Assembly: GCF_029626265.1 (NCBI RefSeq)
Contig: NZ_JARUBN010000001.1
Location: forward strand, 1,054,001 to 1,118,000
Origin: Micromonospora sp. WMMD1102
GTDB lineage: Bacteria; Actinomycetota; Actinomycetes; Mycobacteriales; Micromonosporaceae
Reading direction: 5' to 3'
DNA: 64,000 bases
The notes beneath the pieces are model-generated. The model made no database searches. It had not been told where the DNA came from and was given only the letters and a program-made list of their open reading frames with translations. This document shows, in pieces, positions 8,207 through 16,605 of the stretch. A program made the position numbers and the translations under genes. The first letter of the stretch is position 1, and each line of letters begins with the position of its first letter.

Positions 8207-9854
8207 ACACTTCGGCCATCGGGATGCGGAGGTTGCCGCGGGCTGCCGCGTCGACGGCTTCCGGATAGCCGGCGTCGACGTGCCGGAGTACGCCGGTCGC
8301 CGGGTCGTTGGCGAGTACCCGCTCGATCTTCTGCCCGGCCAGCGGGGTGCCGTCGGCGACGCAGACCTGACCGGCGTGGATGGAGCGGCCGATGCCGACC
8401 CCGCCGCCGTGGTGGATGCTCACCCAGGAGGCGCCGCTGGCGGTGTTGACGAGCGCGTTGAGCAGTGGCCAGTCGGCGATCGCGTCCGAGCCGTCGGCCA
8501 TCGCCTCGGTCTCCCGGTACGGCGAGGCGACCGACCCGGCGTCCAGGTGGTCCCGGCCGATCACCACCGGGGCGGTCAGCTCGCCGCTGGCCACCATCTC
8601 GTTGAACCGGACCCCGGCCCGGTCCCGCTCGCCGTGCCCGAGCCAGCAGATCCGGGCCGGCAGTCCCTGGAAGGCGACCCGCTCGCCGGCCAGCCGGATC
8701 CACCGGGCCAGCGACTCGTTCTCCGGGAAGAGGTCGAGCACCGCCCGGTCGGTGGCGGCGATGTCGGCCGGGTCGCCACTCAGTGCCGCCCAGCGGAACG
8801 GTCCCCTGCCCTCGCTGAACAGCGGCCGGATGTACGCCGGCACGAAGCCGGGGAACGCGAACGCCCGGTCGTACCCGCCGAGCTGTGCCTCGCCCCGGAT
8901 CGAGTTGCCGTAGTCGAAGACCTCGGCACCGCCGTCCAGGAAGCCGACCATCGCGGCGACGTGCTTCACCATGGCGGCCCGGGCCCGTTCGGTGTACTCG
9001 ACCGGCTTCGCCCGGGCCAGTTCGGCGGCCTCGGCCAGCTCCACCCCCTCCGGGACGTACGAGAGCGGGTCGTGTGCGCTGGTCTGGTCGGTGACGACGT
9101 CGATCTCGACGCCCCGGCGGAGCAGTTCGGGGAAGACCGTGGCGGCGTTGCCGACCACCCCGACCGAGAGCGCCCGGCGCTCCCGCCTGGCGGCCAGCAC
9201 CTGTTCGACCGCCTCGTCCAGCGAGCCGGCCACGGTGTCGAGGTAGCGGGTGCCGACCCGGCGGGCCAGCCGCTCCGGGTCGACGTCGACGACCAGGCAG
9301 GCGCCGCCGTTCATGGTCACCGCGAGCGGCTGCGCCCCGCCCATCCCGCCGCAGCCGGCGGTGAGCGTCAGGGTGCCGGCCAGCGAGCCGCCGAACCGTT
9401 TGGCGGCGACGGCGGCGAACGTCTCGTAGGTGCCCTGGAGGATGCCCTGGGTGCCGATGTAGATCCAGGATCCGGCGGTCATCTGGCCGTACATGGTCAG
9501 GCCGAGCTGTTCGAGCCGGCGGAACTCCGGCCAGGTGGCCCAGTCGCCGACCAGGTTGGAGTTGGCGATCAGCACCCGGGGGGCCCACTCGTGGGTCCGC
9601 AGCACCCCGACCGGCCGGCCGGACTGCACCAGCATGGTCTCGTCGTCGGCGAGCGTTCCGAGGGTACGCACGAGTGCGTGGTACGAAGGCCAGTCCCGGG
9701 CGGCCCGGCCGGTCCCGCCGTACACGACCAGGTCGTCGGGGCGCTCGGCGACCTCCGGGTCGAGGTTGTTCATGAGCATCCGCAGCGCCGCCTCCTGCGG
9801 CCACCCGGCGGCGGTCCGGGCGGTGCCGCGGGCGGCGCGGATCGGCTCGGGCAT
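8205..9854 (-). CDS. hutU: Urocanate hydratase HutU
   Basis: Converts urocanate to 4-imidazolone-5-propionate using tightly bound NAD+ as an electrophile (second hut step). The 549-residue length is exact for the family. Recognisable blocks are [59 protein letters not shown] and the NAD-binding [20 protein letters not shown]. The start at ATG 9854 has an excellent AGGAGG site. It is the first gene of the five-gene hut operon and is followed by a repeat element that carries its stop codon. Confidence 0.97.
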   Translation of the reverse strand: MPEPIRAARGTARTAAGWPQEAALRMLMNNLDPEVAERPDDLVVYGGTGRAARDWPSYHALVRTLGTLADDETMLVQSGRPVGVLRTHEWAPRVLIANSNLVGDWATWPEFRRLEQLGLTMYGQMTAGSWIYIGTQGILQGTYETFAAVAAKRFGGSLAGTLTLTAGCGGMGGAQPLAVTMNGGACLVVDVDPERLARRVGTRYLDTVAGSLDEAVEQVLAARRERRALSVGVVGNAATVFPELLRRGVEIDVVTDQTSAHDPLSYVPEGVELAEAAELARAKPVEYTERARAAMVKHVAAMVGFLDGGAEVFDYGNSIRGEAQLGGYDRAFAFPGFVPAYIRPLFSEGRGPFRWAALSGDPADIAATDRAVLDLFPENESLARWIRLAGERVAFQGLPARICWLGHGERDRAGVRFNEMVASGELTAPVVIGRDHLDAGSVASPYRETEAMADGSDAIADWPLLNALVNTASGASWVSIHHGGGVGIGRSIHAGQVCVADGTPLAGQKIERVLANDPATGVLRHVDAGYPEAVDAAARGNLRIPMAEV

Positions 9855-9886
9855 GACAACTCCTCCTGCGCTGGGACGGTGGTGTG

Positions 9887-9995
9887 GCTTCTGCGGCGTG
9901 GTTCGTGCGGTGTGGCTTCTGCGGCGTGGTCGTTTGTGCGGTGTGGTTGTTTGTGCGGGGTGGTTGTTTGTGCGGGGTGGATTCTGCGGCGTGAC
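9887..9995. repeat. Degenerate tandem repeats upstream of hutU
   Basis: About seven imperfect units of 12-19 bp, of the type TGTGGCTTCTGCGGCG and TGGTTGTTTGTGCGGGG, fill most of the 150-bp gap between the RpiR gene and hutU. They occupy the place where the hut promoter should lie. G/T-rich on the plus strand. Confidence 0.7.
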
Positions 9996-10005
9996 CGACG
10001 GCTGC

Positions 10006-10872
10006 TCAGCCGACGAAGAGTTGGCGGCGGGCAGCGGACTGCTCGAACTCCTCCAGCCGGCGCTGCGCGTCGGCCGGTGCGGCGTCACAGATCGCCTGGA
10101 GCAGCACCATCGACAGCGCCATCGGCGCGGTGTGCAGGTCGAAGACGAGTTGGGCGCCGACCGCGGCCGGCAGCACGATGTCGGCGTACTCGGCGGCCGG
10201 GGTGACCGCCGAGTCGCTGATCACCACCACCGACATCCCGGCCGCGCGGGCGGTGGCGAGCGCGTCCAGCGACTCCCGGGGGTACCGGGGCAGCACGATG
10301 CCGAGCAGGGCGCTCGCCCCGGCGGCCCTGGCCTGTTCCAGCCGGTCGGTGAGGAGCGTGCCGCCGGAGTCGAGTACCCGTACGTCCGGGTGCACCTTCG
10401 CGGCGAAGTACGCGAAGTACGCCGCCAGCGGGGCAGCGGCCCGCAGCCCGAGTACGACGAGTGGGCGGCTGCCGGCCAGCAGGGTCCCGGCGGCGGTCAC
10501 CCCGTCGCGGTCGGCGAGCTGCTCGGCGAGCCGGTCCAGGTTGACGGCCTCGGCCCGGATCGCCCGCTGCATCTCGTTGCCGGCCGGTACCCCGAGGTCG
10601 GCGCGGCCGTGACCGGCGGCGGCGATCTCCCGGAGCCGGCGGCGCAGCGCCGGGTAGCCGTCGTAGCCGAGCGCCATGGCGAACCGGGTGACCGAGGGCT
10701 GGCTGACCTTGGCCAGCTCGGCGACCTCGGCGGCGGAGAGGTAGGCGGCGGAGGCGGCGTGCTGGACCAGGCTGTGCGCGATCCGTCGCTGGGTCGGCGT
10801 CAGCCGGATGCCCTGGAACAGGTCGAGTACGCGGTCCACCGGCGGCGCCGCGATGACAGCGCTGTCATTCAC
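10006..10872 (-). CDS. RpiR/MurR-family regulator, likely hut operon regulator
   Basis: A 288-residue regulator with an N-terminal RpiR helix-turn-helix (about residues 15-90; [20 protein letters not shown], then [20 protein letters not shown]) and a C-terminal SIS domain (about 125-265; [37 protein letters not shown]). SIS domains usually bind phosphosugars, but RpiR regulators are also repeatedly found next to actinobacterial hut genes. It is transcribed in the same direction as the hut operon and ends 151 bp before hutU. The GTG at 10872 is the best start but has no clear ribosome-binding site. A 12-bp palindrome 8 bp upstream of the start suggests autoregulation. Ligand unknown. Confidence 0.9.
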   Translation of the reverse strand: MNDSAVIAAPPVDRVLDLFQGIRLTPTQRRIAHSLVQHAASAAYLSAAEVAELAKVSQPSVTRFAMALGYDGYPALRRRLREIAAAGHGRADLGVPAGNEMQRAIRAEAVNLDRLAEQLADRDGVTAAGTLLAGSRPLVVLGLRAAAPLAAYFAYFAAKVHPDVRVLDSGGTLLTDRLEQARAAGASALLGIVLPRYPRESLDALATARAAGMSVVVISDSAVTPAAEYADIVLPAAVGAQLVFDLHTAPMALSMVLLQAICDAAPADAQRRLEEFEQSAARRQLFVG

Positions 10873-10880
10873 AAGAAGAC

Positions 10881-10892
10881 TTTATGCATAAA
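10881..10892. promoter_or_regulatory. Perfect AT palindrome TTTATGCATAAA, candidate operator
   Basis: A 12-bp perfect, very AT-rich palindrome in a high-GC background, between the divergent RpiR regulator (start 10872) and the methyltransferase gene (start 10941). Its position over the regulator's -10/leader region fits autorepression. I do not see a second copy at the hutU promoter. Confidence 0.6.
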
Positions 10893-10907
10893 AGAATTCA
10901 GGAGGCA

Positions 10908-10944
10908 ATGGGCTGCGGTTAACATGGTAGAACAATTCGGGTGA
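10908..10944 (+). other. Two mini-ORFs in the methyltransferase leader
   Basis: A strong AGGAGG site precedes ATG-GGC-TGC-GGT-TAA (10908-10922), directly followed by ATG-GTA-GAA-CAA-TTC-GGG-TGA (10924-10944). The TGA of the latter overlaps the GTG start of the methyltransferase (10941). The arrangement would feed ribosomes onto a GTG that has no good binding site of its own. Confidence 0.45.
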
Positions 10945-11774
10945 ATGGTACAAGTCTTCGACGGGCCGTCGTCCGTACCCGGCTCGCTCCCGTCGCGGCG
11001 TTCCCGAAGCGGCTGCTGCGGGTGGCCCGGCACGACGCGCGGGTGCTCGGCCTGTCGGCCAGGTGGCTGCTCACCTCCCGCGAACACCACAACTACACCT
11101 ACGACCTGACCCGGCTCAGCCGGGAGCACCTCGCCTGGTTCGTCAGCGTCACCTGCGAGGTGCCGGTCGGGCAGGTGCGGGCGTACCTCACCGAGATCGA
11201 ACGGGACGAGCCGCTGCGCCGGCACATCGAGCGGGCCACCGCCGGGGCGAACCGGCGCGGCCTGGCCGACCGGCGCGTCCGGTACGCCCGCCGGATCGGC
11301 TGGTACTCGATCGTCCGGGCCACCCGGCCCAGGCACGTCGTGGAGACCGGGGTGGACAAGGGGCTCGGCACCTGCGTACTCGCCTCGGCCCTGCTGCGCA
11401 ACGCGGCCGACGGCGTACCCGGCCGGGTCACCTCGCTGGACGTCAACCCGGAGGCCGGCTACCTGGCCAGGGCCGAGCCGTGGGCCGGCGTGGTCGACCT
11501 GGTCGTCGGCGACTCGCTCGCCTCGATCCGGGCGACGGACCGCCCGGTCGACCTCTTCCTGCACGACAGCGACCACAGCGCCGGGCACGAGCGTCGGGAG
11601 TTCCAGGCGGTGGAGCCGAAGCTGGCACCCGGCGCCCGGCTGCTCACCGACAATGTCACGGTGACGAACGTGCTGGCCGAACACGCCGAGCGGACCGGCC
11701 GGCGGTTCCTCGCCTACCGGGAGACCCCGGCCCGGCACTGGTACCCCGGCGACGGGATCGGGATGGCCTGGTAA
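10941..11774 (+). CDS. Class I SAM-dependent methyltransferase-like protein
   Basis: A 277-residue protein with a Rossmann methyltransferase core from about residue 125. HVVETGVDKGLGTCVLASAL is motif I (acidic E, then GxDxGxG). VTSLDVNPEAG places the Asp that binds the SAM ribose, and VDLFLHDSDHS is motif III/IV. The N-terminal ~120 residues are basic and helical. It resembles cephalosporin-hydroxylase-like and sugar O-methyltransferases of the Methyltransf_24 type; the substrate is not evident. Divergent from the hut regulator, with no operon partner. Starts at GTG 10941. Confidence 0.8.
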   Translation: MNGTSLRRAVVRTRLAPVAAFPKRLLRVARHDARVLGLSARWLLTSREHHNYTYDLTRLSREHLAWFVSVTCEVPVGQVRAYLTEIERDEPLRRHIERATAGANRRGLADRRVRYARRIGWYSIVRATRPRHVVETGVDKGLGTCVLASALLRNAADGVPGRVTSLDVNPEAGYLARAEPWAGVVDLVVGDSLASIRATDRPVDLFLHDSDHSAGHERREFQAVEPKLAPGARLLTDNVTVTNVLAEHAERTGRRFLAYRETPARHWYPGDGIGMAW

Positions 11775-11794
11775 CGCGCCCTCCGACGCACCCC

Positions 11795-11838
11795 GCGCGC
11801 GGCGGCCGGAACCCCTGCGCGCGGCGGCCGGAACCCCT
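11795..11838. repeat. 22-bp perfect tandem duplication
   Basis: Two identical copies of GCGCGCGGCGGCCGGAACCC plus CT (11795-11816 and 11817-11838) in the leader of the MOSC gene. Confidence 0.8.
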
Positions 11839-11875
11839 GCCCGGCGGTCGGCGGCGCTGTGGCACTGTGAACGGC

Positions 11876-12712
11876 ATGCGGCTGGTCTCCCTGCACACGT
11901 ACCCGGTGAAGGGGTGCTACCGGCGCGACCTGCCAGCCGCCCGGGTCGAGCCGTGGGGCCTGGCCGGCGACCGGCGCTGGATGATCGTGGACGACGACGG
12001 GATCGGCGTCACCCAGCGCCAGCTGACCGGCCTGGTGGCCATCCGACCGGAACCGCGCCCCGGCGGGCTCCTGCTGCACGCAGCCGGCCGGCCCACCCTG
12101 GCGGTCACCGAGCCGACCGACGGCGAGCAGGTGGCGGTACGCGTCTTCTCGAACCTGGCCGCCGCACCGGCCCGCCGGGCGGACCCGGCCGCCGACGACT
12201 GGCTCTCCCGGCTGCTCGACCGCAAGGTCCGGCTGGTCTGGCTCGGCGATCCGTCCGTCCGACCGATCCCGGACGCCGACCTGGTCGACCCGGCCGACCG
12301 GGTCAGCTTCGCCGACGGCTACCCGCTGCTGCTGGCCAACCACGCCTCGCTGGACGCGCTGAACGCCGCGCTAGCCGGGTCGGGTGACGTCGGCGCGCCG
12401 CTTCCGATGACCAGGTTTAGGCCGAACGTGGTGGTCGGCGGTGCCGCGCCGTGGGCCGAGGACGACTGGACCGGCCGCCGGCTCCGGATCGGCCCGGTGA
12501 CCTTCCTGGTGGCCAAGCCCTGCGGCCGGTGCCTGGTCACCACCACCGACCAGGAGACCGGGGTACGCGGCCGCGAGCCGCTGCGCACCCTGGCGAAGTA
12601 CCGGCGGATCAACCGGCAGCTCGTCTTCGGGCAGAACCTGGTCCCGGTGACCGGCCCGCCCGGAGCGCCCGACACACTCACCGTCGGCGACCCGGTGCGG
12701 CTGCTCGACTGA
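11876..12712 (+). CDS. MOSC domain-containing protein
   Basis: A 278-residue protein with an N-terminal MOSC_N beta-barrel (about 1-115; LVSLHTYPVKGC) and a C-terminal MOSC domain (about 120-275). The conserved cysteine is C216 in FLVAKPCGRCLVTT, and FRPNVVVGG is also characteristic. Relatives (YcbX, mARC) bind molybdenum cofactor and reduce N-hydroxylated compounds; others transfer sulfur. An in-frame GTG at 11867 is an alternative start. It stands alone and the exact reaction is not predictable. Confidence 0.9.
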   Translation: MRLVSLHTYPVKGCYRRDLPAARVEPWGLAGDRRWMIVDDDGIGVTQRQLTGLVAIRPEPRPGGLLLHAAGRPTLAVTEPTDGEQVAVRVFSNLAAAPARRADPAADDWLSRLLDRKVRLVWLGDPSVRPIPDADLVDPADRVSFADGYPLLLANHASLDALNAALAGSGDVGAPLPMTRFRPNVVVGGAAPWAEDDWTGRRLRIGPVTFLVAKPCGRCLVTTTDQETGVRGREPLRTLAKYRRINRQLVFGQNLVPVTGPPGAPDTLTVGDPVRLLD

Positions 12713-12800
12713 GCTGAGCTGACCAGGCCGGACACGCCGCACCGGGTTACGCCACGCCGGGTTCGCCGGATCTTGCGGAAGGCGCGACGGCTACGGCAAC

Positions 12801-13832
12801 ATGCCCCGGGTGACCCACGCGGAACTTCCCGACGACACGGGCGGCGGTGCTCCGGGCATCGGAGGTCCGGCGGCCGGGCCGGTGCGGTGGCGGCGGGGGC
12901 GGCGCTGGGTGGCCGGCGGGTTCGCCGCCGTACTCGCCGTGGTCGTCGGGCTGCTGCTCGTCTGGCAGTTCTCCGAGCCGGCCGCCTGCGCGGCCGCGCT
13001 CGCCGCCCCGCCGCCCGAGCGGGCCGGGCTGCCGGTGGAGCGGGTCACGACGCCGTCCGGTCCGACCGTCTTCAAGGGAAAGGCGTCCCACTACGACGGA
13101 GGGAACTCGGGTGGCAACTGTTCGCTGCCCGGCCCGCCCGCCAACCGGCTCTACGCCGCGCTCGGCTCCGCCCGGTACGCCGGCTCGGCCGCCTGCGGCA
13201 GCTTCCTGGACGTGACCGGTCCGAAGGGGACAGTCCGAGTGATGGTGCTGGACCGCTGCGCGGGCTGTACGAACAACAAGATCGACCTGTCCCGGCAGGC
13301 GTTCGCCAAGATCGCCGACCTCTCCCAGGGCATCGTCCCGGTGCGCTACCGGGCGGTGGTGGACCCGCCGCTGCCCGGACCGCTCACCTTCCGGCTCAAG
13401 GGCGGCGTCTCGCAGTACTGGTTCGCCGTGCAGGTGGGCCAGCACGGCAATCCGGTACGGTCGATGGCGGCCAGGCGCGCCGGTTCGGGCTGGCGGGCGG
13501 CGAAGCGCGGGTCCGACAACTACTGGGTGGTCGACGGCGGGCTCGGCCCTGGGCCGTACTCGATCCGGGTGGTCGACGTCTACGGCCACCAGGCGGTCGC
13601 CAACGGGATCCGGCTGGCGCCCCGGCAGGTGCAGCGGAGCACGGTACGGATGTACGAGTCCGGTCTGGCTGCCGCCTCGCCGACGCCGTCGGCCCGGCCC
13701 ACCCCGGACACCGGCGCCATCCCGACCACCTCGCCGACACCTGCCCCGGCCACCCCGGCCAGCGCGGCGGACCAGTCCGGACAGCCGGTGGCCGGTGCGG
13801 CCGGCGACCCGGCCGCGGTCGGCTGCGGCTGA
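12801..13832 (+). CDS. Expansin-like (EXLX1-type) cell-wall loosening protein
   Basis: A 343-residue protein with a cytosolic N-terminus, one membrane segment (about 37-57) acting as signal anchor, a double-psi beta-barrel domain (about 88-185; KASHYDGGNSGGNCS, VMVLDRCAGCTNNKIDLS) and a CBM63-like beta-sandwich (about 190-285; FRLKGGVSQYWFAVQV, GPYSIRVVDVYGH). It ends in a Pro/Thr/Ala-rich tail. Bacterial expansins bind cellulose and peptidoglycan and loosen plant cell walls without hydrolysis, which fits the xylanase and beta-helix enzymes elsewhere in the window. It does not share their operator boxes. Confidence 0.88.
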   Translation: MPRVTHAELPDDTGGGAPGIGGPAAGPVRWRRGRRWVAGGFAAVLAVVVGLLLVWQFSEPAACAAALAAPPPERAGLPVERVTTPSGPTVFKGKASHYDGGNSGGNCSLPGPPANRLYAALGSARYAGSAACGSFLDVTGPKGTVRVMVLDRCAGCTNNKIDLSRQAFAKIADLSQGIVPVRYRAVVDPPLPGPLTFRLKGGVSQYWFAVQVGQHGNPVRSMAARRAGSGWRAAKRGSDNYWVVDGGLGPGPYSIRVVDVYGHQAVANGIRLAPRQVQRSTVRMYESGLAAASPTPSARPTPDTGAIPTTSPTPAPATPASAADQSGQPVAGAAGDPAAVGCG

Positions 13833-13886
13833 CCCTCCGGCAACCGCCGGTCCGACGGCGACGGTGGGGCCGGCGGCGGTCATCCG

Positions 13887-14414
13887 TCAGGTCAGCGGCA
13901 GCCACATCTGGATCTCGTCGCGGTCGTCAGCGGGACCGACCCGGAGCGCCCCGGGGAGCCGGCCGACCTCCCGGTAACCGAGCCGCCGGTAGAAGTCCTG
14001 CACACCCTGACCGTCCCGGACCGTCAGGTGCAGGGCCTCCCGGCCGGCCTTCCGGGCCACCTGCTCGGCCTCGCGCAGCAGGGCCTGGCCGTAGCCGTTG
14101 CCCTGGCGGGTCGGGCGCACCATCACCCGCTTCAGGACGCACCAGTGCGCCTTCAGGTGGAACCGGTTGTCGGTCAGGAAGAGCAGCGCGACCAGCTCGT
14201 CACCCCGGTAGCCGACCAGCAGGTGGTCCGGACCGTCGGCCGCCTCCCGGAGGGCGGCCAGTGCCGTCGGACGGACCTCGTCCTCGGTGACCGGGTCGAC
14301 GAACCCGACCGCCCCGCCGGCATTTGTCACCTCGGTCCAGAGCCGGACGATCTTCTCGCGCAACTCGGGGGTCGACGGCGGATCAAGTACGAAACGGATG
14401 CCCACGCCGGTCAT
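13887..14414 (-). CDS. GNAT-family N-acetyltransferase
   Basis: A 175-residue acetyl-CoA-dependent acyltransferase. The pantetheine loop is VMVRPTRQGNGYGQALLREA (the R/Q-x-x-G-x-G/A motif), followed by LHLTVRDGQGVQDFYRRLGY, the classic motif B with the Tyr/Phe near the thiol. The start at ATG 14414 (MTGVGIRF) is preferred over the longer frame, which would run through tRNA-Leu. Substrate unknown. Confidence 0.87.
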   Translation of the reverse strand: MTGVGIRFVLDPPSTPELREKIVRLWTEVTNAGGAVGFVDPVTEDEVRPTALAALREAADGPDHLLVGYRGDELVALLFLTDNRFHLKAHWCVLKRVMVRPTRQGNGYGQALLREAEQVARKAGREALHLTVRDGQGVQDFYRRLGYREVGRLPGALRVGPADDRDEIQMWLPLT

Positions 14415-14557
14415 CCTCGCCGGCCCGCCCGCCGCCCCTGTCGGGTCGGCACGGCGCGGGTGAGGATGACCACAGCGGCGGCGCCGGTGCCGACGACGCG
14501 ACGCTTCGGCACTGGTGGTGCGGGCACTGACCGGCCGGGCGCCGGAGGGCCGGATCG

Positions 14558-14638
14558 TGCGGGAGAGGGGAGTCGAACCCCTACGCCCGAAGGCACAGGA
14601 ACCTAAATCCTGCGTGGCTGCCATTACACCACTCCCGC
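14558..14638 (-). tRNA. tRNA-Leu (anticodon UAG)
   Basis: The reverse complement starts GCGGGAGT and ends CTCCCGCA, giving a 7-bp acceptor stem. The anticodon arm CAGGA-TTTAGGT-TCCTG has anticodon TAG. There is a class II variable arm (TGCC-TTCG-GGCG) and a T arm with GTTCGAC. CCA is not encoded. Confidence 0.96.
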
Positions 14639-14668
14639 TCGCGGTCAAAGTCTAGACCGCCGGCGGGC

Positions 14669-15145
14669 TCAGTCCAGGCCGAGGTCCCGACGGAGTTTGG
14701 CGACGTGCCCGGTGGCCTTGACGTTGTAGAGCGCCCGCTCGATCCGGCCCTCGGCGTCGATGACGAACGTCGACCGGATCACCCCGGTGATCGTCCGCCC
14801 GTACGACTGCTTTTCGCCGTACGCCCCGTACGCGACCAGGACCGCCTTGTCCGGGTCGGAGACCAGCGGATACGTGATGGCGTCCCGCTCCCGGAATTTG
14901 GCCAGCGCGGCGGGGGAGTCCGGTGAGATGCCGACCACCTCGTAGCCGGCGGCCTGGAGCGAGGCTAGCGAGTCGCGGAAGTCGCAGGCCTGCTTGGTGC
15001 AGCCCGGCGTCATTGCCTTCGGGTAGGCGTAGAGCACCACCTTGCGGCCGCGCAGTTCCTTGAGCGAGAGGGTTTCCCCGGTGTCGGTGGAGAGCGCGAA
15101 GTCGGGCGCGGCGTCCCCGGCGGCGAGGCGGATCGGCGAGGTCAT
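14669..15145 (-). CDS. bcp: Bcp/PrxQ-type peroxiredoxin
   Basis: A thiol peroxidase of 158 residues. The peroxidatic cysteine C49 lies in YPKAMTPGCTKQACDFRDS and the resolving cysteine C54 is five residues later, the atypical two-cysteine PrxQ arrangement. It detoxifies H2O2 and organic hydroperoxides with thioredoxin as reductant in the cytosol. It is divergent from the metal importer, with the Nur box between them 53 bp upstream of its start, so metal-dependent control of this gene is also possible. Confidence 0.94.
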   Translation of the reverse strand: MTSPIRLAAGDAAPDFALSTDTGETLSLKELRGRKVVLYAYPKAMTPGCTKQACDFRDSLASLQAAGYEVVGISPDSPAALAKFRERDAITYPLVSDPDKAVLVAYGAYGEKQSYGRTITGVIRSTFVIDAEGRIERALYNVKATGHVAKLRRDLGLD

Positions 15146-15197
15146 GACGGTGACCCTATCGCCAGGTGGACCGGAGATTGCGGTTGGCACACAGCTC

Positions 15198-15214
15198 TTG
15201 CAAAATCTTTGCAA
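15198..15214. promoter_or_regulatory. Nur box (TTGCAA-N5-TTGCAA)
   Basis: TTGCAA, five bases (AATCT), TTGCAA. This is exactly the site described for the nickel-responsive Fur-family repressor Nur in Streptomyces. As TTGCAAA-ATC-TTTGCAA it is also a perfect 7+7 inverted repeat. It lies 72 bp upstream of the cbiM start and 53 bp upstream of bcp. Confidence 0.8.
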
Positions 15215-15286
15215 CAACGATGGCCGGCTCCTACGCTGATCCGGCCGGTACGGCGGATCCCGCGCCGGCATCTCTGGGGAGGTGGC

Positions 15287-16006
15287 GTGGACAACCTGGC
15301 AATGCACATCTCGAACGGGATCGTCGACGGTCCCGTGGCGGCGGCGTTCGGGGCGGTCGCCCTGGTGGCGCTCGCGCTGTGCGTGCACCGCGGTCGGCAG
15401 GACCTGGACGACCGGCTCGCCCCGATGGCCGGGCTGGTCGCCGCCTTCATCTTCGCCGTCCAGATGATCAACTTCCCGATCTTCACCGGCGCGGTCAGCG
15501 GTCACCTGCTCGGCGGAGCGCTCGCCGCGATCCTGGTCGGGCCCTGGGTCGGTGCGCTCTGCGTGGCGGTGGTGCTGATCGTGCAGTCGCTGGTCTTCGG
15601 CGACGGCGGGGTGGCGATGCTCGGCCTGAACGTCACGAACATGGCGCTGATCGGCGTCGCGGTCGCGTATCTCCTGGTCGCGCTCCTGCTCCGGCTCCTG
15701 CCCCGCACGGCGACCGGGCTGGCCGCCACCGCGTTCGTCGCCTCGGTGCTGAGCGTGCTCGTCGCCTCCCAGGGCTTCGTCCTCCAGTACTGGCTCGGCG
15801 GCACCACCGACCTCGGCAGCGGCCTCGGCGCCCTGGCCGGCACGATGGCCGGGGTGCACCTGCTGATCGGCATCGGCGAGGGGCTGATCACCGCGACCAC
15901 CGTGCTGACCGTGGCAAAGGTCCGGCCCGACCTGGTCTACGCGCTGCGCTCGCTGCGTCCGCTGCGGGCCGCCAACCGGATCCCGGTGACCGGAGGTACC
16001 CGATGA
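15287..16006 (+). CDS. cbiM: ECF importer S component CbiM/NikM
   Basis: Substrate-binding membrane subunit of a cobalt/nickel energy-coupling-factor importer, 239 residues with about seven hydrophobic segments. The signature N-terminus MHISNGIVDGP carries the Met-His whose free amine and side chain coordinate the metal in NikM/CbiM. The GTG at 15287 (VDNLAMHIS) has a GGAGG site 4 nt upstream. The ATG at 15302 would put Met-His directly at the N-terminus, as the structures require, but lacks a good site, so either that start or N-terminal trimming is expected. It overlaps the next gene by ATGA. The Nur box upstream suggests Ni2+ as the physiological metal. Confidence 0.92.
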   Translation: MDNLAMHISNGIVDGPVAAAFGAVALVALALCVHRGRQDLDDRLAPMAGLVAAFIFAVQMINFPIFTGAVSGHLLGGALAAILVGPWVGALCVAVVLIVQSLVFGDGGVAMLGLNVTNMALIGVAVAYLLVALLLRLLPRTATGLAATAFVASVLSVLVASQGFVLQYWLGGTTDLGSGLGALAGTMAGVHLLIGIGEGLITATTVLTVAKVRPDLVYALRSLRPLRAANRIPVTGGTR

Positions 16007-16593
16007 CCACCGAAGGAAAGACGACCGCAGAGAAGACGGCCGGAGGAAAGGCGACCGCAGGGAACCGGATCTCGAAGCGCACCGGCGCCTTCGTCCTCGG
16101 CGGTCTGCTGGTCGCGCTCCTGCTGGCCGGAGTGGTCAGCAACTTCGCCTCGGCCCACCCGGACGGCCTGGACTCGTCGTTGCGCGAGGGGTGCACCTTC
16201 GACGCGGACGACAACATCACCGGCGGTAGCTGCCCGGCCCAGGAGGCCCGGGAGCACGAACTCGCCGACTCGCCACTTGCCGACTACGGCGTCCGGGGAG
16301 TGGACAACGGGTACCTCTCCACCGGGCTCTCCGGGGTGCTCGGCGTGCTGATCACCTTCGCCGTCGGCGGCGGCCTGTTCTGGCTGACCCGCCGCCGATC
16401 CGCCGCCGCCCCGAGCGAGGCGCCGACGGTCGCCGGCCAGCCGGACACTTCGACCGTGACCGCCGCCGGCCAGCCGGACACCGCGACCGCCACCGGCCGG
16501 ACAGACGGATCCACCGCTGGCCGGCCGACGCCGCCGACGCCGCCGACCGGCGCGGCCGGCGGCCGGAGCCGGGCCGAGGGCACGACGGAGTAG
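16003..16593 (+). CDS. PDGLE-domain protein (CbiN-like subunit)
   Basis: A 196-residue accessory membrane subunit. A basic Lys/Thr-rich cytosolic N-terminus precedes a first membrane segment (about 28-48). After it comes the PDGLE-family motif SAHPDGLDSSL, an extracytoplasmic loop with two cysteines, and a second membrane segment (about 108-128). The C-terminal tail is Thr/Pro-rich with GQPDT repeats. It occupies the cbiN position between cbiM and cbiQ; PDGLE proteins substitute for or fuse to CbiN/CbiM in many importers. It starts in the ATGA overlap with cbiM. Confidence 0.85.
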   Translation: MTTEGKTTAEKTAGGKATAGNRISKRTGAFVLGGLLVALLLAGVVSNFASAHPDGLDSSLREGCTFDADDNITGGSCPAQEAREHELADSPLADYGVRGVDNGYLSTGLSGVLGVLITFAVGGGLFWLTRRRSAAAPSEAPTVAGQPDTSTVTAAGQPDTATATGRTDGSTAGRPTPPTPPTGAAGGRSRAEGTTE

Positions 16594-16605
16594 GGACGGC
16601 CGGAG

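Noticed and set aside
15146..15286. Cobalamin riboswitch upstream of cbiM
   Set aside because: Only about 140 bp is available and no B12-box-like conserved core is visible; a Nur box explains the regulation better.
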